Origin: Blautia sp.
Lineage (GTDB): Bacteria > Bacillota > Clostridia > Lachnospirales > Lachnospiraceae
Assembly (NCBI GenBank): GCA_022770365.1
Contig: JALEHU010000008.1
Location: 1-62,464, forward strand
Direction: 5' to 3'
DNA: 62,464 nt
Shown here: positions 33,559 through 42,613 of the stretch, piece after piece
Position numbering within the stretch: the stretch's first letter is position 1
Layout of the letters: every line of letters starts with the position of its first letter
Notes under the pieces: model-generated
Told to the model about the DNA's origin: nothing
Databases searched by the model: none
The model's input: only the letters and a program-made list of their open reading frames with translations
Made by a program: the position numbers and the translations under genes

Positions 33559-34528
33559 AAAATGGATGATTATACTGGGAGTGTTTATTGCTGTTTCCGG
33601 ATTGCTTCTGAGCCTCCGGATCTGGAGTGACCGCGGTGAAAGAAAAACATGGTCCCTGGTCTATATTCCCAAAACTATGGATGGGACCAATGATTTCTGG
33701 ACATCCCTGATGGCAGGGGTGAAAATGGCTGCCAAAGAGTACGGCGTTTCAGTGGAGATTATGGGACCTGACAGGGAGCAGGATGTGGAACGGCAGAATG
33801 AACTGCTTTCCGAGGCAATTGAGATGAATCCGGATGCACTGCTGATTTCTCCTTCGAGCTTTACCGAGTCTGAAGAACTTTTAAAAGAGGCAAAATCCAG
33901 AGGCATTCCTGTGGTTTATATTGACTCTTACACCAAAGATGAGATTCAGGATCTGACAGTGGCTACAGACAATCTGGAAGCCGGACGCAAACTTGGCGAA
34001 TATGCAGCCGGACTGATCGGGGAAGACAGCAAAATTGCCGTTGTCTGCCATGTAAAAGGGGTTTCTACAGCGCTCGAGCGGGAACAGGGCTTTCGGGAAG
34101 GTCTGGGCGACAAGGCGGAAAATATTGTGGAAGTCGTATACTGTGATTCCATGTATGAAAAGTCATACAGTCTGACAATGGGGCTCCTGGAGAAATACCC
34201 GGATCTGAAACTGATTGCAGGGCTGAATGAATATTCTTCTGTAGGCGCAGCAAGAGCGGTGAAGGACTGCGGTGCGGAGAATCGTGTAAAAGTGGTTGGA
34301 GTTGACAGTTCCCAGGAAGCTGTGGGACTGATGGAGCAGGGGATATTTCAGGGAATTGTAGTACAGAAAGCATTTAAGATGGGATATCTTGGAGTGAAGG
34401 AAACAGTACGGATGCTTAAGGGAGAAAAGGTCGGAAAGAATACGGATTCCGGTTCTGAACTGGTGACCCCGGAGAATATGTATGCCAGTGAAATTGAGAA
34501 ACTTCTGTTTCCTTTTGACAGTATATAA
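33545..34528 (+). CDS. Membrane-anchored sugar-binding-type sensor protein (three-component system)
   Basis: This 327-residue protein has one N-terminal membrane segment (about 8-25, no signal peptidase motif and no lipobox Cys) and a type I periplasmic-binding domain (about 35-320; MDGTNDFWTSLMAGVKMAA, VYIDSYTKD, VVGVDSSQEA). It is fused by overlap to the kinase gene. In Clostridium, XylFII is a similar anchored binding protein that presents xylose to a LytS kinase, so a sensory rather than transport role is inferred here. The ATG at 33545 is chosen because the one at 33539 lies inside the GGAGG ribosome site. A terminator follows. Confidence 0.85.
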   Translation: MKQSKKWMIILGVFIAVSGLLLSLRIWSDRGERKTWSLVYIPKTMDGTNDFWTSLMAGVKMAAKEYGVSVEIMGPDREQDVERQNELLSEAIEMNPDALLISPSSFTESEELLKEAKSRGIPVVYIDSYTKDEIQDLTVATDNLEAGRKLGEYAAGLIGEDSKIAVVCHVKGVSTALEREQGFREGLGDKAENIVEVVYCDSMYEKSYSLTMGLLEKYPDLKLIAGLNEYSSVGAARAVKDCGAENRVKVVGVDSSQEAVGLMEQGIFQGIVVQKAFKMGYLGVKETVRMLKGEKVGKNTDSGSELVTPENMYASEIEKLLFPFDSI

Positions 34529-34540
34529 TATTTATATTTG

Positions 34541-34585
34541 AAAGGTTAAAAAATTACGGTATCGTAAATTTTTAACCTTTTTTTA
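34541..34585 (+). terminator. Terminator after the three-component sensor operon
   Basis: An 18-base stem, AAAGGTTAAAAAATTACG against CGTAAATTTTTAACCTTT with one mismatch and a GTAT loop, runs into a T tract. It separates the sensor operon from the importer. Confidence 0.88.
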
Positions 34586-34597
34586 TAAGAATTTCCA

Positions 34598-34626
34598 TTT
34601 TCATCAGAAGATTTTCAAGTTATTAT
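34598..34626 (+). promoter_or_regulatory. Candidate weak promoter of the first Rbs-type importer
   Basis: TTTTCA (34598-34603), 17 bases, TATTAT (34621-34626). The poor -35 box would suit activation by the neighbouring AraC-type response regulator. No other promoter is seen between the terminator and the permease. Confidence 0.35.
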
Positions 34627-34673
34627 TATAAAAGCAAAAACATAGAAATTTAAAAAAACAGGGAGGGAAAAAA

Positions 34674-35651
34674 TTGGAAAAGCTGAAACAAAATCCAATC
34701 ATAAAAAAGCTCGGACTGAACAGAATTCTTCTGGTGGGGATTCTGATTGTTATGTTCGTAGTTTTCAGAGCTGCATTGGGAAGTAAATTCCCGGTTCTTG
34801 ACAGCATCAAGTCAACTCTGAACTATGTATATTTTTTGGGCTTTTTATCACTTGGCGTTACATTTGTAATCGCTACAGGAGGAATCGATTTCTCCATAGG
34901 GCCGGTAATGTTCTGTTGTGCACTGATTTCCGGCTACTGCCTGACCAGCTATGGCGTTCCATGCGCATTGGCAATGGTGATCTGCATTCTGGTTGGTGTC
35001 TGCTTTGGATTTTTTAACGGATGGCTGGTATCTTACATGTCTGTTCCGCCGTTTATTGTATCCATGGCATCTATGAACATTGCGAAAGGTCTCGCTTCCG
35101 TATTTACCAAGACACAGTCTGTGAGCTGGCCGTTAGGAAATGATCCTGATAATGGCTGGTTCAGAAACATTGTTTCCTATAAGGGCTTCCCGGTAGGTCT
35201 TGTGATCTTCCTGACGGTTGCTGTTATCTGCGGTATTATCCTTTACCGTACGAAACCGGGACGTTACATCCTTTGCCTTGGCTCTAACAGTGAGGCAGTG
35301 CGTCTTTCCGGTGTCAACACGAAGAAATGGCGTATGCTTGCATACATCATCTGCGGAACGATGGCAGGAATCGCAGCTCTGTTCTTCGTAGCTACTTATA
35401 CAACGGTTCAGCCGGGATATGGTGACCAGTACAACAACGAAGCAATTGCAGGCTGCGTTATGGGCGGTACATCCATGGTCGGCGGACTTGCATCCATCGG
35501 CGGTACAGTTATCGGCGTATGCATCATTTCTCTTTTACAGCAGGGCATCATGGCCTTTGGCCTTGGTAAAGGACAGCAGATGATCATTACCGGTATCATT
35601 GTAATCGTAGCAGTATATGCCGATGTTTCTGCAAGACGCAGAAAGAATTAA
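34674..35651 (+). CDS. RbsC-type sugar ABC transporter permease
   Basis: A 325-residue permease of the ribose/galactoside (BPD_transp_2) family with about eight to ten membrane helices. Recognisable segments are GVTFVIATGGIDFSIGPV near residue 60 and MGGTSMVGGLASIGGTVIG near 263, the cytoplasmic loop that contacts the ATPase. It starts at a TTG with GGGAGGG nine bases upstream; no closer ATG gives the hydrophilic N terminus. It forms a complex with the ATPase and second permease downstream. Confidence 0.9.
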   Translation: MEKLKQNPIIKKLGLNRILLVGILIVMFVVFRAALGSKFPVLDSIKSTLNYVYFLGFLSLGVTFVIATGGIDFSIGPVMFCCALISGYCLTSYGVPCALAMVICILVGVCFGFFNGWLVSYMSVPPFIVSMASMNIAKGLASVFTKTQSVSWPLGNDPDNGWFRNIVSYKGFPVGLVIFLTVAVICGIILYRTKPGRYILCLGSNSEAVRLSGVNTKKWRMLAYIICGTMAGIAALFFVATYTTVQPGYGDQYNNEAIAGCVMGGTSMVGGLASIGGTVIGVCIISLLQQGIMAFGLGKGQQMIITGIIVIVAVYADVSARRRKN

Positions 35652-35669
35652 GGAAGGGAGGATACAGCA

Positions 35670-37181
35670 ATGGGTGAAGTTATTCTGACTATGAAAGACA
35701 TTGATAAGTCCTTTCCTGGTGTTCATGCTTTGGATCATGTTAATTTCGAGGTGAAACGCGGAGAAGTACATGCTCTTATGGGAGAAAACGGTGCCGGAAA
35801 GTCCACATTGATGAAGGTTCTTACCGGTATTTACCAGAAAGATTCCGGCTCGATTACCTACAAAGGCAAAGAAGTGGAATTCCATAATACAAGAGAAGCA
35901 CAGGATGCAGGCGTTGTAATCGTACATCAGGAATTAAACATGGTGGGTGATCTTACAGTCGCTCAGAACATTTTCATCGGACGTGAGCCTAAGAAGGGCT
36001 TCCGTATTGATGACAAGAAAATGATCGAGGATTCAAAGAAACTTTTCCATGATTTGAATATTGAAATCGATCCTAGAGAGAAGATGCACAATCTTACGGT
36101 CGGCAAACAGCAGATGTGTGAAATTGCAAAAGCGATTTCCCATAAAGCGGAAGTGATTGTCTTTGATGAGCCATCAGCAGCTCTGACAGAGAAGGAGATC
36201 GCAGATTTATTTGTAATCATCCGTGACCTTCGTGAAAAGGGACTGGGAATCGTTTATATTTCCCATCGTATGGATGAGATCAAGGTCATCACAGACCGTG
36301 TAACAGTCATGCGAGACGGCGGTTATGTAGGCACTCTGGTTACAGCAGAGAGTACCAAGGAAGATATCATCAACATGATGGTTGGCCGTGTTATTTACGA
36401 GGATCCGAAGCAGCACAGCATGGTTGCACCGGATGCTCCTGTAGTCCTTAAGGTAGAGCATCTTAACGCAGGCAAGATGGTTCAGGATGTCAGTTTCGAG
36501 CTTCGCAAAGGCGAGATTCTCGGCTTCTCAGGACTGATGGGTGCCGGACGTACAGAGACAGCCAGGGCACTGTTTGGTGCAGACCCGAAACAGAGCGGAA
36601 AGATCTCTGTTATGGGAAAAGACGGTCAGCTTCGTGAGGTTACCATTAACAGCCCGCAGGATGCAGTTAAATATGGTATTGGTTACCTGTCAGAGGACAG
36701 AAGAAGATATGGTTGTGTCGTACAGAAATCCTGTATTGAAAATACAACCCTGGCAACGATGGAGCAGTATACCAGCGGTCTGCTGATCAACTCTGCCAAA
36801 GAGAAAAAAGTAACCGAGAGATATATCAAGGAACTTGCAACCAAGACTCCTTCTGCAAATCAGCTTGTTGTAAATCTTTCCGGTGGTAACCAGCAGAAAG
36901 TCGTTATTGCCAAGTGGCTTACAAGAGACAGTGATATCCTGATCTTTGATGAGCCTACCAGAGGTATCGACGTTGGTGCCAAGAATGAAATTTATAAATT
37001 AATGAACAAACTGGCAGCTGAGGGTAAATCAATTATCATGATTTCGTCTGAGATGACAGAAGTTCTCCGTATGAGTGACCGCATCATCATTATGTGTGAG
37101 GGTAAAGTAACAGGAAATATTGATATTTCTGAAGCTACCCAGGAAAGCATTATGAACAAGGCTACGCGAAATATCGATTAA
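35670..37181 (+). CDS. RbsA/MglA-type sugar ABC transporter ATPase (two ABC domains)
   Basis: A 503-residue ATPase with two nucleotide-binding domains. Domain 1 has Walker A GENGAGKST and Walker B VIVFDEPSAAL. Domain 2 has the degenerate Walker A GLMGAGRTE typical of RbsA, with signature LSGGNQQK and Walker B ILIFDEPTRGID. It powers import with the flanking permeases and the binding protein at 38244. AGGGAGG precedes the ATG. The gap to the next permease is 11 bases. Confidence 0.94.
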   Translation: MGEVILTMKDIDKSFPGVHALDHVNFEVKRGEVHALMGENGAGKSTLMKVLTGIYQKDSGSITYKGKEVEFHNTREAQDAGVVIVHQELNMVGDLTVAQNIFIGREPKKGFRIDDKKMIEDSKKLFHDLNIEIDPREKMHNLTVGKQQMCEIAKAISHKAEVIVFDEPSAALTEKEIADLFVIIRDLREKGLGIVYISHRMDEIKVITDRVTVMRDGGYVGTLVTAESTKEDIINMMVGRVIYEDPKQHSMVAPDAPVVLKVEHLNAGKMVQDVSFELRKGEILGFSGLMGAGRTETARALFGADPKQSGKISVMGKDGQLREVTINSPQDAVKYGIGYLSEDRRRYGCVVQKSCIENTTLATMEQYTSGLLINSAKEKKVTERYIKELATKTPSANQLVVNLSGGNQQKVVIAKWLTRDSDILIFDEPTRGIDVGAKNEIYKLMNKLAAEGKSIIMISSEMTEVLRMSDRIIIMCEGKVTGNIDISEATQESIMNKATRNID

Positions 37182-37192
37182 GGAGGACAGTC

Positions 37193-38170
37193 ATGAATAA
37201 GAAAAGTAAAAGTATTATAAGTGATCAGAGATTTATTGTTTTGTTAGTTGTTATTGCATTGACAGCAGTATTCTCTATAATGAGTAAGGAGTTCAGGCAG
37301 TACAATACCATGCTGAGCCTGTTGGATTTTTCCTACTATGACCTTCTGATGGCAATCGGTGTTACGTTTCCGCTTATTACAGCCGGTGTAGACCTGTCAA
37401 TCGGAACCGGAATGGTTTGTTATGCGCTGATCGGCGGAACTCTGATCAGAAGCTATGGATGTCCTGTTATTGTTGCAATGCTGGTATGTATTTTACTGGG
37501 TGTTGCGTTCGGCGCAGTGAATGGTGTTCTGATCGGTGTTATGAATCTTCCTCCATTCCTGGCTACTCTTTGTACCTGTATGATCACCCGTGGTATCGGA
37601 TCTCTTTGCAGTGCGACTCCATGGCCGGGTCTTACACAGGAAGGCGGATGGTTCCATTCAATCTATAAGCTTACCATCGGTACAGGAAGAAGCGCAGACC
37701 GTTATCCGATCGGTTTCCTTTGGATGGTTCTTCTGGTTCTTCTGATGGAGTTTGTTCTGAACCATACAAAATTCGGTCGTTACACGATCGCAATTGGTTC
37801 CAACAAAGAAGCAGCAGCTCTTTCCGGAATCAACGTGAAGTTTTATCATGTTATGGTATATGTTGTCTGCGGCCTGTTTGTAGGTCTTGCAGCAACAGCA
37901 TATGCAGCAGTTACTCCTACTGTTCAGCCGGGTACAGGTGCCGGACTTGAGATGGATGCCATCGGCGGTGTATTCGTAGGTGGTGTTGCCGCATCAGGCG
38001 GATATGGATCCATACTCGGAACATTTGTCGGTATTTATGTTATCATGCTTTTGAAGACCGGTCTTCCTTATATCGGACTTCAGGCAAACTGGCAGCAGAT
38101 TATCACAGGTATCGTGCTGATCGTTGCGGTACTCATCGATATTCTTAAAGAGAAAAAAGGAGCACAATAA
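37193..38170 (+). CDS. RbsC-type sugar ABC transporter permease (second)
   Basis: A 325-residue permease related to, but distinct from, the one at 34674, so the importer is a heterodimer in the membrane. Family segments are GVTFPLITAGVDLSIGTGM near residue 58 and FVGGVAASGGYGSILGTFVG near 262. AAGGAGG precedes the ATG. It is followed after 73 bases by the binding-protein gene, with a cre-like site in the gap. Confidence 0.9.
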   Translation: MNKKSKSIISDQRFIVLLVVIALTAVFSIMSKEFRQYNTMLSLLDFSYYDLLMAIGVTFPLITAGVDLSIGTGMVCYALIGGTLIRSYGCPVIVAMLVCILLGVAFGAVNGVLIGVMNLPPFLATLCTCMITRGIGSLCSATPWPGLTQEGGWFHSIYKLTIGTGRSADRYPIGFLWMVLLVLLMEFVLNHTKFGRYTIAIGSNKEAAALSGINVKFYHVMVYVVCGLFVGLAATAYAAVTPTVQPGTGAGLEMDAIGGVFVGGVAASGGYGSILGTFVGIYVIMLLKTGLPYIGLQANWQQIITGIVLIVAVLIDILKEKKGAQ

Positions 38171-38190
38171 ATTATTGAGATATGTGAAAC

Positions 38191-38204
38191 GGTAAACGTT
38201 TTTG
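38191..38204. promoter_or_regulatory. Possible CcpA cre-like site before the binding-protein gene
   Basis: GGTAAACGTTTTTG resembles the cre consensus TGTAAACGTTTACA around the AAACGTTT core, with mismatches at the first base and near the end. A site here could let carbon status control the binding protein separately from the permeases. Confidence 0.3.
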
Positions 38205-38243
38205 CATAAAAACAAGGCACATAAATAAAAGGAGGACAAAGAA

Positions 38244-39362
38244 ATGACAATCAAAAAAGTGATCGCACTGGGAATCAGTACAGCAATGGTAGCAGGTATG
38301 GCTGTTACACCGGTATTTGCATCAGAGGATCCGGCAGCACAGTTTGAGGGACTGACAGCTAACGAAGCTTATGAATTCCCGATGATGGTAAAATCCTTCC
38401 AGTCTACATACTGGGAAGCAGCTATGAAAGGTATGGATATGGCTGCAGAGGAACTTGGTGTTACATACAAAGCACAGGGACCGAACAGTGAATCTGATAT
38501 TGCTGACCAGGTAAACATGATCAACACAGCAATCGGAACGAACCCGGCTGGTCTTGGTCTTGCAGCATGTGATACATCTTCTGTACTGGAAGCTCTTCAG
38601 ACATGTGCAGACAAAGGTATTCCGGTAGTAACTTTTGATACCGGTGTTGCTGATGCTCCGGAAGGCTCCGTAGTAGCAGAAGTTTGTACAGACAATGCAC
38701 AGGCTGGTTCTGTTGCAGCTGAAAATATGTATGCAGCAATCAAAGATGTTGTAGCAAACGCAGAAGGACAGGTTATCATCGGTGAAGTTAACCAGGATGC
38801 AACAGCTCTGAATATTCAGCAGCGCGGCGGCGGTTTCATTAACAAAATGATCGAACTTCTTCAGGCAGACGGAAAAACAGTTGCAGTAGCTGGTAATGAA
38901 TTCTATGTAAACGCAGCAACAACCGCTGATGCAACAGAAGCTGATGCAGACGTTGTTATCCAGGTAGCAGTTCCTGCACAGACAACGGTAGAGCTTTGCT
39001 CCACAGAGGCTCAGGCTATTCTTTCCAAAGAAAACTGTATCGCAATCTTCGGTTCCAACCAGACAGCAGCAGAAGGTGTTCTTGCAGCTAATGCAAACCT
39101 TAACGTTCTTGGTTCCGATGCAGCAGCAGGTGATGTAATCGGTGTTGGTTTTGACGCTGGTTCTATCATTAAAGCAGCTGTTCAGGATGGCACATTCCTT
39201 GGTGCTGTTACACAGTCTCCTCTGATGATGGGCTACTATGCAATCTACGCTCTTACAGCAGCAGCTAACGGACAGGAAGTTTCTGATGTTCCTACAGATG
39301 GTTACTGGTATGATGCAACAAATATGGAAGAAGAGACAATCGCTCCGAACCTGTATGACTAA
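38244..39362 (+). CDS. Sugar ABC transporter substrate-binding protein (Rbs type)
   Basis: The 372-residue protein has a signal peptide (1-27, cleavage after VFA) and a type I binding-protein fold: FPMMVKSFQSTYWEAAMKGMDMAAEE, the loop FDTGVADAP, and VIGVGFDAGSIIKAAVQDG. The solute is presumably a monosaccharide. The usual lipobox cysteine of Gram-positive binding proteins is missing, so after cleavage it would be free or held by another component. It is the last gene of the importer, with AAAGGAGG before the ATG and a terminator at 39436. Confidence 0.88.
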   Translation: MTIKKVIALGISTAMVAGMAVTPVFASEDPAAQFEGLTANEAYEFPMMVKSFQSTYWEAAMKGMDMAAEELGVTYKAQGPNSESDIADQVNMINTAIGTNPAGLGLAACDTSSVLEALQTCADKGIPVVTFDTGVADAPEGSVVAEVCTDNAQAGSVAAENMYAAIKDVVANAEGQVIIGEVNQDATALNIQQRGGGFINKMIELLQADGKTVAVAGNEFYVNAATTADATEADADVVIQVAVPAQTTVELCSTEAQAILSKENCIAIFGSNQTAAEGVLAANANLNVLGSDAAAGDVIGVGFDAGSIIKAAVQDGTFLGAVTQSPLMMGYYAIYALTAAANGQEVSDVPTDGYWYDATNMEEETIAPNLYD

Positions 39363-39435
39363 TCTGATAAGATGATTTGTATACTACTGACATGAAAATA
39401 ATTCTCTAGATACATAGAGTAATTTAACCATAGGG

Positions 39436-39470
39436 GGTCGTACACCGGGAATGGGTGTGCGGCCTTCTTT
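39436..39470 (+). terminator. Terminator after the first importer
   Basis: GGTCGTACACC pairs with GGTGTGCGGCC (11 pairs, two G-U), followed by TTCTTT. It lies 73 bases after the binding-protein stop. Confidence 0.75.
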
Positions 39471-39524
39471 GGTATTACGGGTAATACAGGATAAACAAAA
39501 GATAAATAACAGGAGGATGAACCG

Positions 39525-40898
39525 ATGTCTGTAATGGGAATTGATATCGGAACAACGACAATCAGTTTGATCATGATGGATGATGAGACCGGAATACTTC
39601 TGGACAGCATGACAATTCCGCACAGATCCTTTTTAAAAGGACACTCCGCATTTAACAGGATTCAGGATCCGGGTATTATCTGGAAGCTGACAGAAGATGC
39701 AGTAAAAGAAATCATCCGTAAACATGGTAATCCTAAAAGTATTGGAATGACTGGACAGATGCATGGATTCCTGTATATTGATCAGAAAGGAGAAGCTGTC
39801 AGTCCTCTCTATACATGGCAGGATGGAAGCGGAAATGAACTTTTTTCGGATGGAAGAACCAGTGCGGAAATACTACAGAGTGCCACTGGTTCGGCATCGG
39901 CGGGATATGGCCTTACAACGCATTATTATCATCTGCAAAAAGACATGATTCCTGATAATGCAAAAAAAATGGTGACGATCAGTGATTATATTGCCATGAA
40001 GCTCTGCTGCTTGAAGAGCCCTTTTATTTCAGCGGATATGGCAGCAAGCTGGGGCTGTTTCGATCTGGAACTTGGTGATTTCTGCAGACAGGAACTGGAA
40101 GAACTTCATATGGACCTTACATATCTTCCGGAAATCTTATGTGGTCATCCGATTGTAGGAGTGACAGCCGGTGAGCTCCCCAAAAATATTCCGGTGATTG
40201 CTTCTCTTGGAGATAATCAGGCAAGTTTTCTCGGTTCAGTGAAAGATCTGTCCAATACAGTTTTGATCAATATTGGCACCGGGAGTCAGGTCTCTTTTGG
40301 TACAGAAAGATATGTGGATGCGAGTGGCTCCATAGAACTTCGCCCCTGTACAAACAAACAGTTTCTTATGGCCGGCTCCGGACTCTGCGGCGGAAGGGCA
40401 TATGCAATGCTGGAACGGTTTTACCGGGAAATTTCAGGGAAAGAGCAAACGGAAGACATGTATCAGAAGATGGAACAGCAGGCCCGCGAGTTTATGGATA
40501 TTTACGGAAAAGAGGCATCCTGGAAAATAAAGACTACTTTTTCGGGAACAAGAAGTAATCCCGGAGAACGGGGTGTGATTTCATCAGTCAGTGTGGAAAA
40601 TTTCTATCCTGGTGCCATGACACTGGGGATGATACAGGGAATTCTCATGGAATTGAAAGAAATGTATGATGAGATGTGCCGGATAACAGGGACAAAAGCA
40701 GTTAATCTGGTGGGATCAGGAAACGGACTTCGACGTAATTCCCTGATGTGTGAACTGGCGGAAGATATCTTCCGCATGCATATGCAGATTCCTGCATGCA
40801 GTGAGGAAGCTGCGTATGGAGCAGCGCTTCAGGCACTGGTCTCTTCCGGTTTTGAAGATTCGCTGGAAAAGGCCCAGAAAAAAATACGGTATCTTTGA
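39525..40898 (+). CDS. FGGY-family carbohydrate kinase (sedoheptulokinase-like)
   Basis: A 457-residue sugar kinase. It begins GIDIGTTTISLIMMDDETG and has the sedoheptulokinase-like GMTGQMHGFLYID near residue 74, LYTWQDGSG, and LVGSGNGLRRN near the C terminus. It is shorter than the kinase at 25310 and clearly from another FGGY subgroup. AGGAGG precedes the ATG. It lies between the Rbs-type importer and rhaB, so it may phosphorylate the imported sugar. Substrate is not decidable by eye. Confidence 0.82.
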   Translation: MSVMGIDIGTTTISLIMMDDETGILLDSMTIPHRSFLKGHSAFNRIQDPGIIWKLTEDAVKEIIRKHGNPKSIGMTGQMHGFLYIDQKGEAVSPLYTWQDGSGNELFSDGRTSAEILQSATGSASAGYGLTTHYYHLQKDMIPDNAKKMVTISDYIAMKLCCLKSPFISADMAASWGCFDLELGDFCRQELEELHMDLTYLPEILCGHPIVGVTAGELPKNIPVIASLGDNQASFLGSVKDLSNTVLINIGTGSQVSFGTERYVDASGSIELRPCTNKQFLMAGSGLCGGRAYAMLERFYREISGKEQTEDMYQKMEQQAREFMDIYGKEASWKIKTTFSGTRSNPGERGVISSVSVENFYPGAMTLGMIQGILMELKEMYDEMCRITGTKAVNLVGSGNGLRRNSLMCELAEDIFRMHMQIPACSEEAAYGAALQALVSSGFEDSLEKAQKKIRYL

Positions 40899-41091
40899 TG
40901 GATAAACAGGATAAAAGGAAAAATCAATTACAGCAGATTGCAAATAAAGACACTTTTTTTGACAAACAAGGTTCTTCTCTCTTGATGAATACTATAGTAA
41001 TATGTTATTATCAAATATGAAAGAACACACGTGAAAACAGCAAAATGCACAAAATATTTTGCAAATCTTACATATTTAGGAGGGTTTTACA

Positions 41092-42498
41092 ATGGCAACT
41101 TATTATTTAGCAGTGGATATGGGAGCATCTAGCGGACGTCTGATTCTGGGACACATGGAAAATGGAAAGATGGAGCTGGAAGAAGTTCATCGCTTTGAGA
41201 ACGGAATGGTGAAAAAAGACGGAGAGCTTTGCTGGGAATTCGACCGTATCTTCAAAGAAATCATCATTGGAATGAAAAAATGCAAAGAGATGGGCAAGAT
41301 TCCGGTAAGTATGGGGGTTGATACCTGGGGTGTTGACTTTGTACTTCTTGATAAAGATGACAAAGTACTGGGCAATACCGTTGGTTATCGTGATCATCGT
41401 ACAGAAGGTATGGATGAAGAAGTTTATAAAATCATTTCTCTGGAAGATCTGTATGCAAGAACCGGTATCCAGAAAGCAATCTTTAACACCATTTATCAGC
41501 TGATGGCTGTCAAGAAAAAACATCCGGAGTATCTGGAACAGGCAGAGACCCTGCTTCATGTACCGGATTACTTCCATTATCTTCTGACGGGAGTAAAGAC
41601 CAATGAATATACAGAAGCTACAACAGGACAGCTTGTAAACCCTCATACAAAAGAATGGGATTATGAGTTGATTGATATGCTGGGATATCCAAGAAAAATG
41701 TTCCAGAAACTGATCATGCCGGGTACTGTGATTGGTCATCTCTCTGAAGAAGTACAGAAAGAAGTCGGTTTTGACCTGGAAGTGGTTGCACCTGCAACTC
41801 ATGATACCGGATCTGCAGTACTGGCTGTACCGGCAAATGATGACGACTTTATCTACATCAGCTCCGGAACATGGTCCTTAATGGGTCTGGAAAGAGAAAC
41901 TGCAGACTGCTCCAAAAAGAGCTGTGAAATGAATCTGACCAATGAGGGCGGATATGCAGGACGATTCCGTTACCTGAAGAACATCATGGGACTCTGGATG
42001 ATCCAGTCTGTCCGTCATGAAGTTAATGATATGTACAGCTTCGCGGAAATCTGTTCTATGGCAGAAGAAGCCAAAGACTTCCCGTCCAGAGTGGATGCCA
42101 ATGACGAGTGCTTCCTTTCCCCGGATAATATGACTGAGGAAGTGAAGGATTACTGCCGCAGAACAGGACAGCCTGTTCCGGAAACTATGGGTGAGATCGC
42201 GACTGTTATTTATACCAGCCTTGCAGAATGCTATGCAAAAACAGCTAAGGAACTGGAAGAAATGACAGGCAGAACATACAGCCGCATCCATGTTGTAGGC
42301 GGTGGTTCCAATGCAGGATATCTGAATGAACTGACAGCTAAAGCGACAGGTAAAGAAGTTCATGCAGGTCCTGGAGAAGCAACTGCAATCGGCAATATTA
42401 CTGCTCAGATGCTGAAAGCAGGAGAATTCAATACCGTTGAGGATGCCCGTACTATGATCCATGAATCATTTGGCATCAAGATCTATAAACCGGAATAA
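41092..42498 (+). CDS. rhaB: Rhamnulokinase RhaB
   Basis: Phosphorylates L-rhamnulose to rhamnulose-1-phosphate. The 468 residues begin YLAVDMGASSGRLILG, contain GVDTWGVDFVLLD, GYRDHRTEGM, ISSGTWSLMG and the C-terminal VVGGGSNAGYLNELTA, all characteristic of RhaB. AGGAGGG precedes the ATG. The 193-base gap upstream contains TTGACA at 40959 without a good -10 at standard spacing, consistent with activator-dependent expression. rhaA follows in the same direction. Confidence 0.95.
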   Translation: MATYYLAVDMGASSGRLILGHMENGKMELEEVHRFENGMVKKDGELCWEFDRIFKEIIIGMKKCKEMGKIPVSMGVDTWGVDFVLLDKDDKVLGNTVGYRDHRTEGMDEEVYKIISLEDLYARTGIQKAIFNTIYQLMAVKKKHPEYLEQAETLLHVPDYFHYLLTGVKTNEYTEATTGQLVNPHTKEWDYELIDMLGYPRKMFQKLIMPGTVIGHLSEEVQKEVGFDLEVVAPATHDTGSAVLAVPANDDDFIYISSGTWSLMGLERETADCSKKSCEMNLTNEGGYAGRFRYLKNIMGLWMIQSVRHEVNDMYSFAEICSMAEEAKDFPSRVDANDECFLSPDNMTEEVKDYCRRTGQPVPETMGEIATVIYTSLAECYAKTAKELEEMTGRTYSRIHVVGGGSNAGYLNELTAKATGKEVHAGPGEATAIGNITAQMLKAGEFNTVEDARTMIHESFGIKIYKPE

Positions 42499-42613
42499 TC
42501 CGGAAAAATTGAAATAAATGCAACAGTTCAGATGAACCGGGCTGTTACAGAGAACGAGCAAAATGGATTGAGAATATCCGTTTTCCATAAACTATTACCA
42601 GGAGGAAACAACA

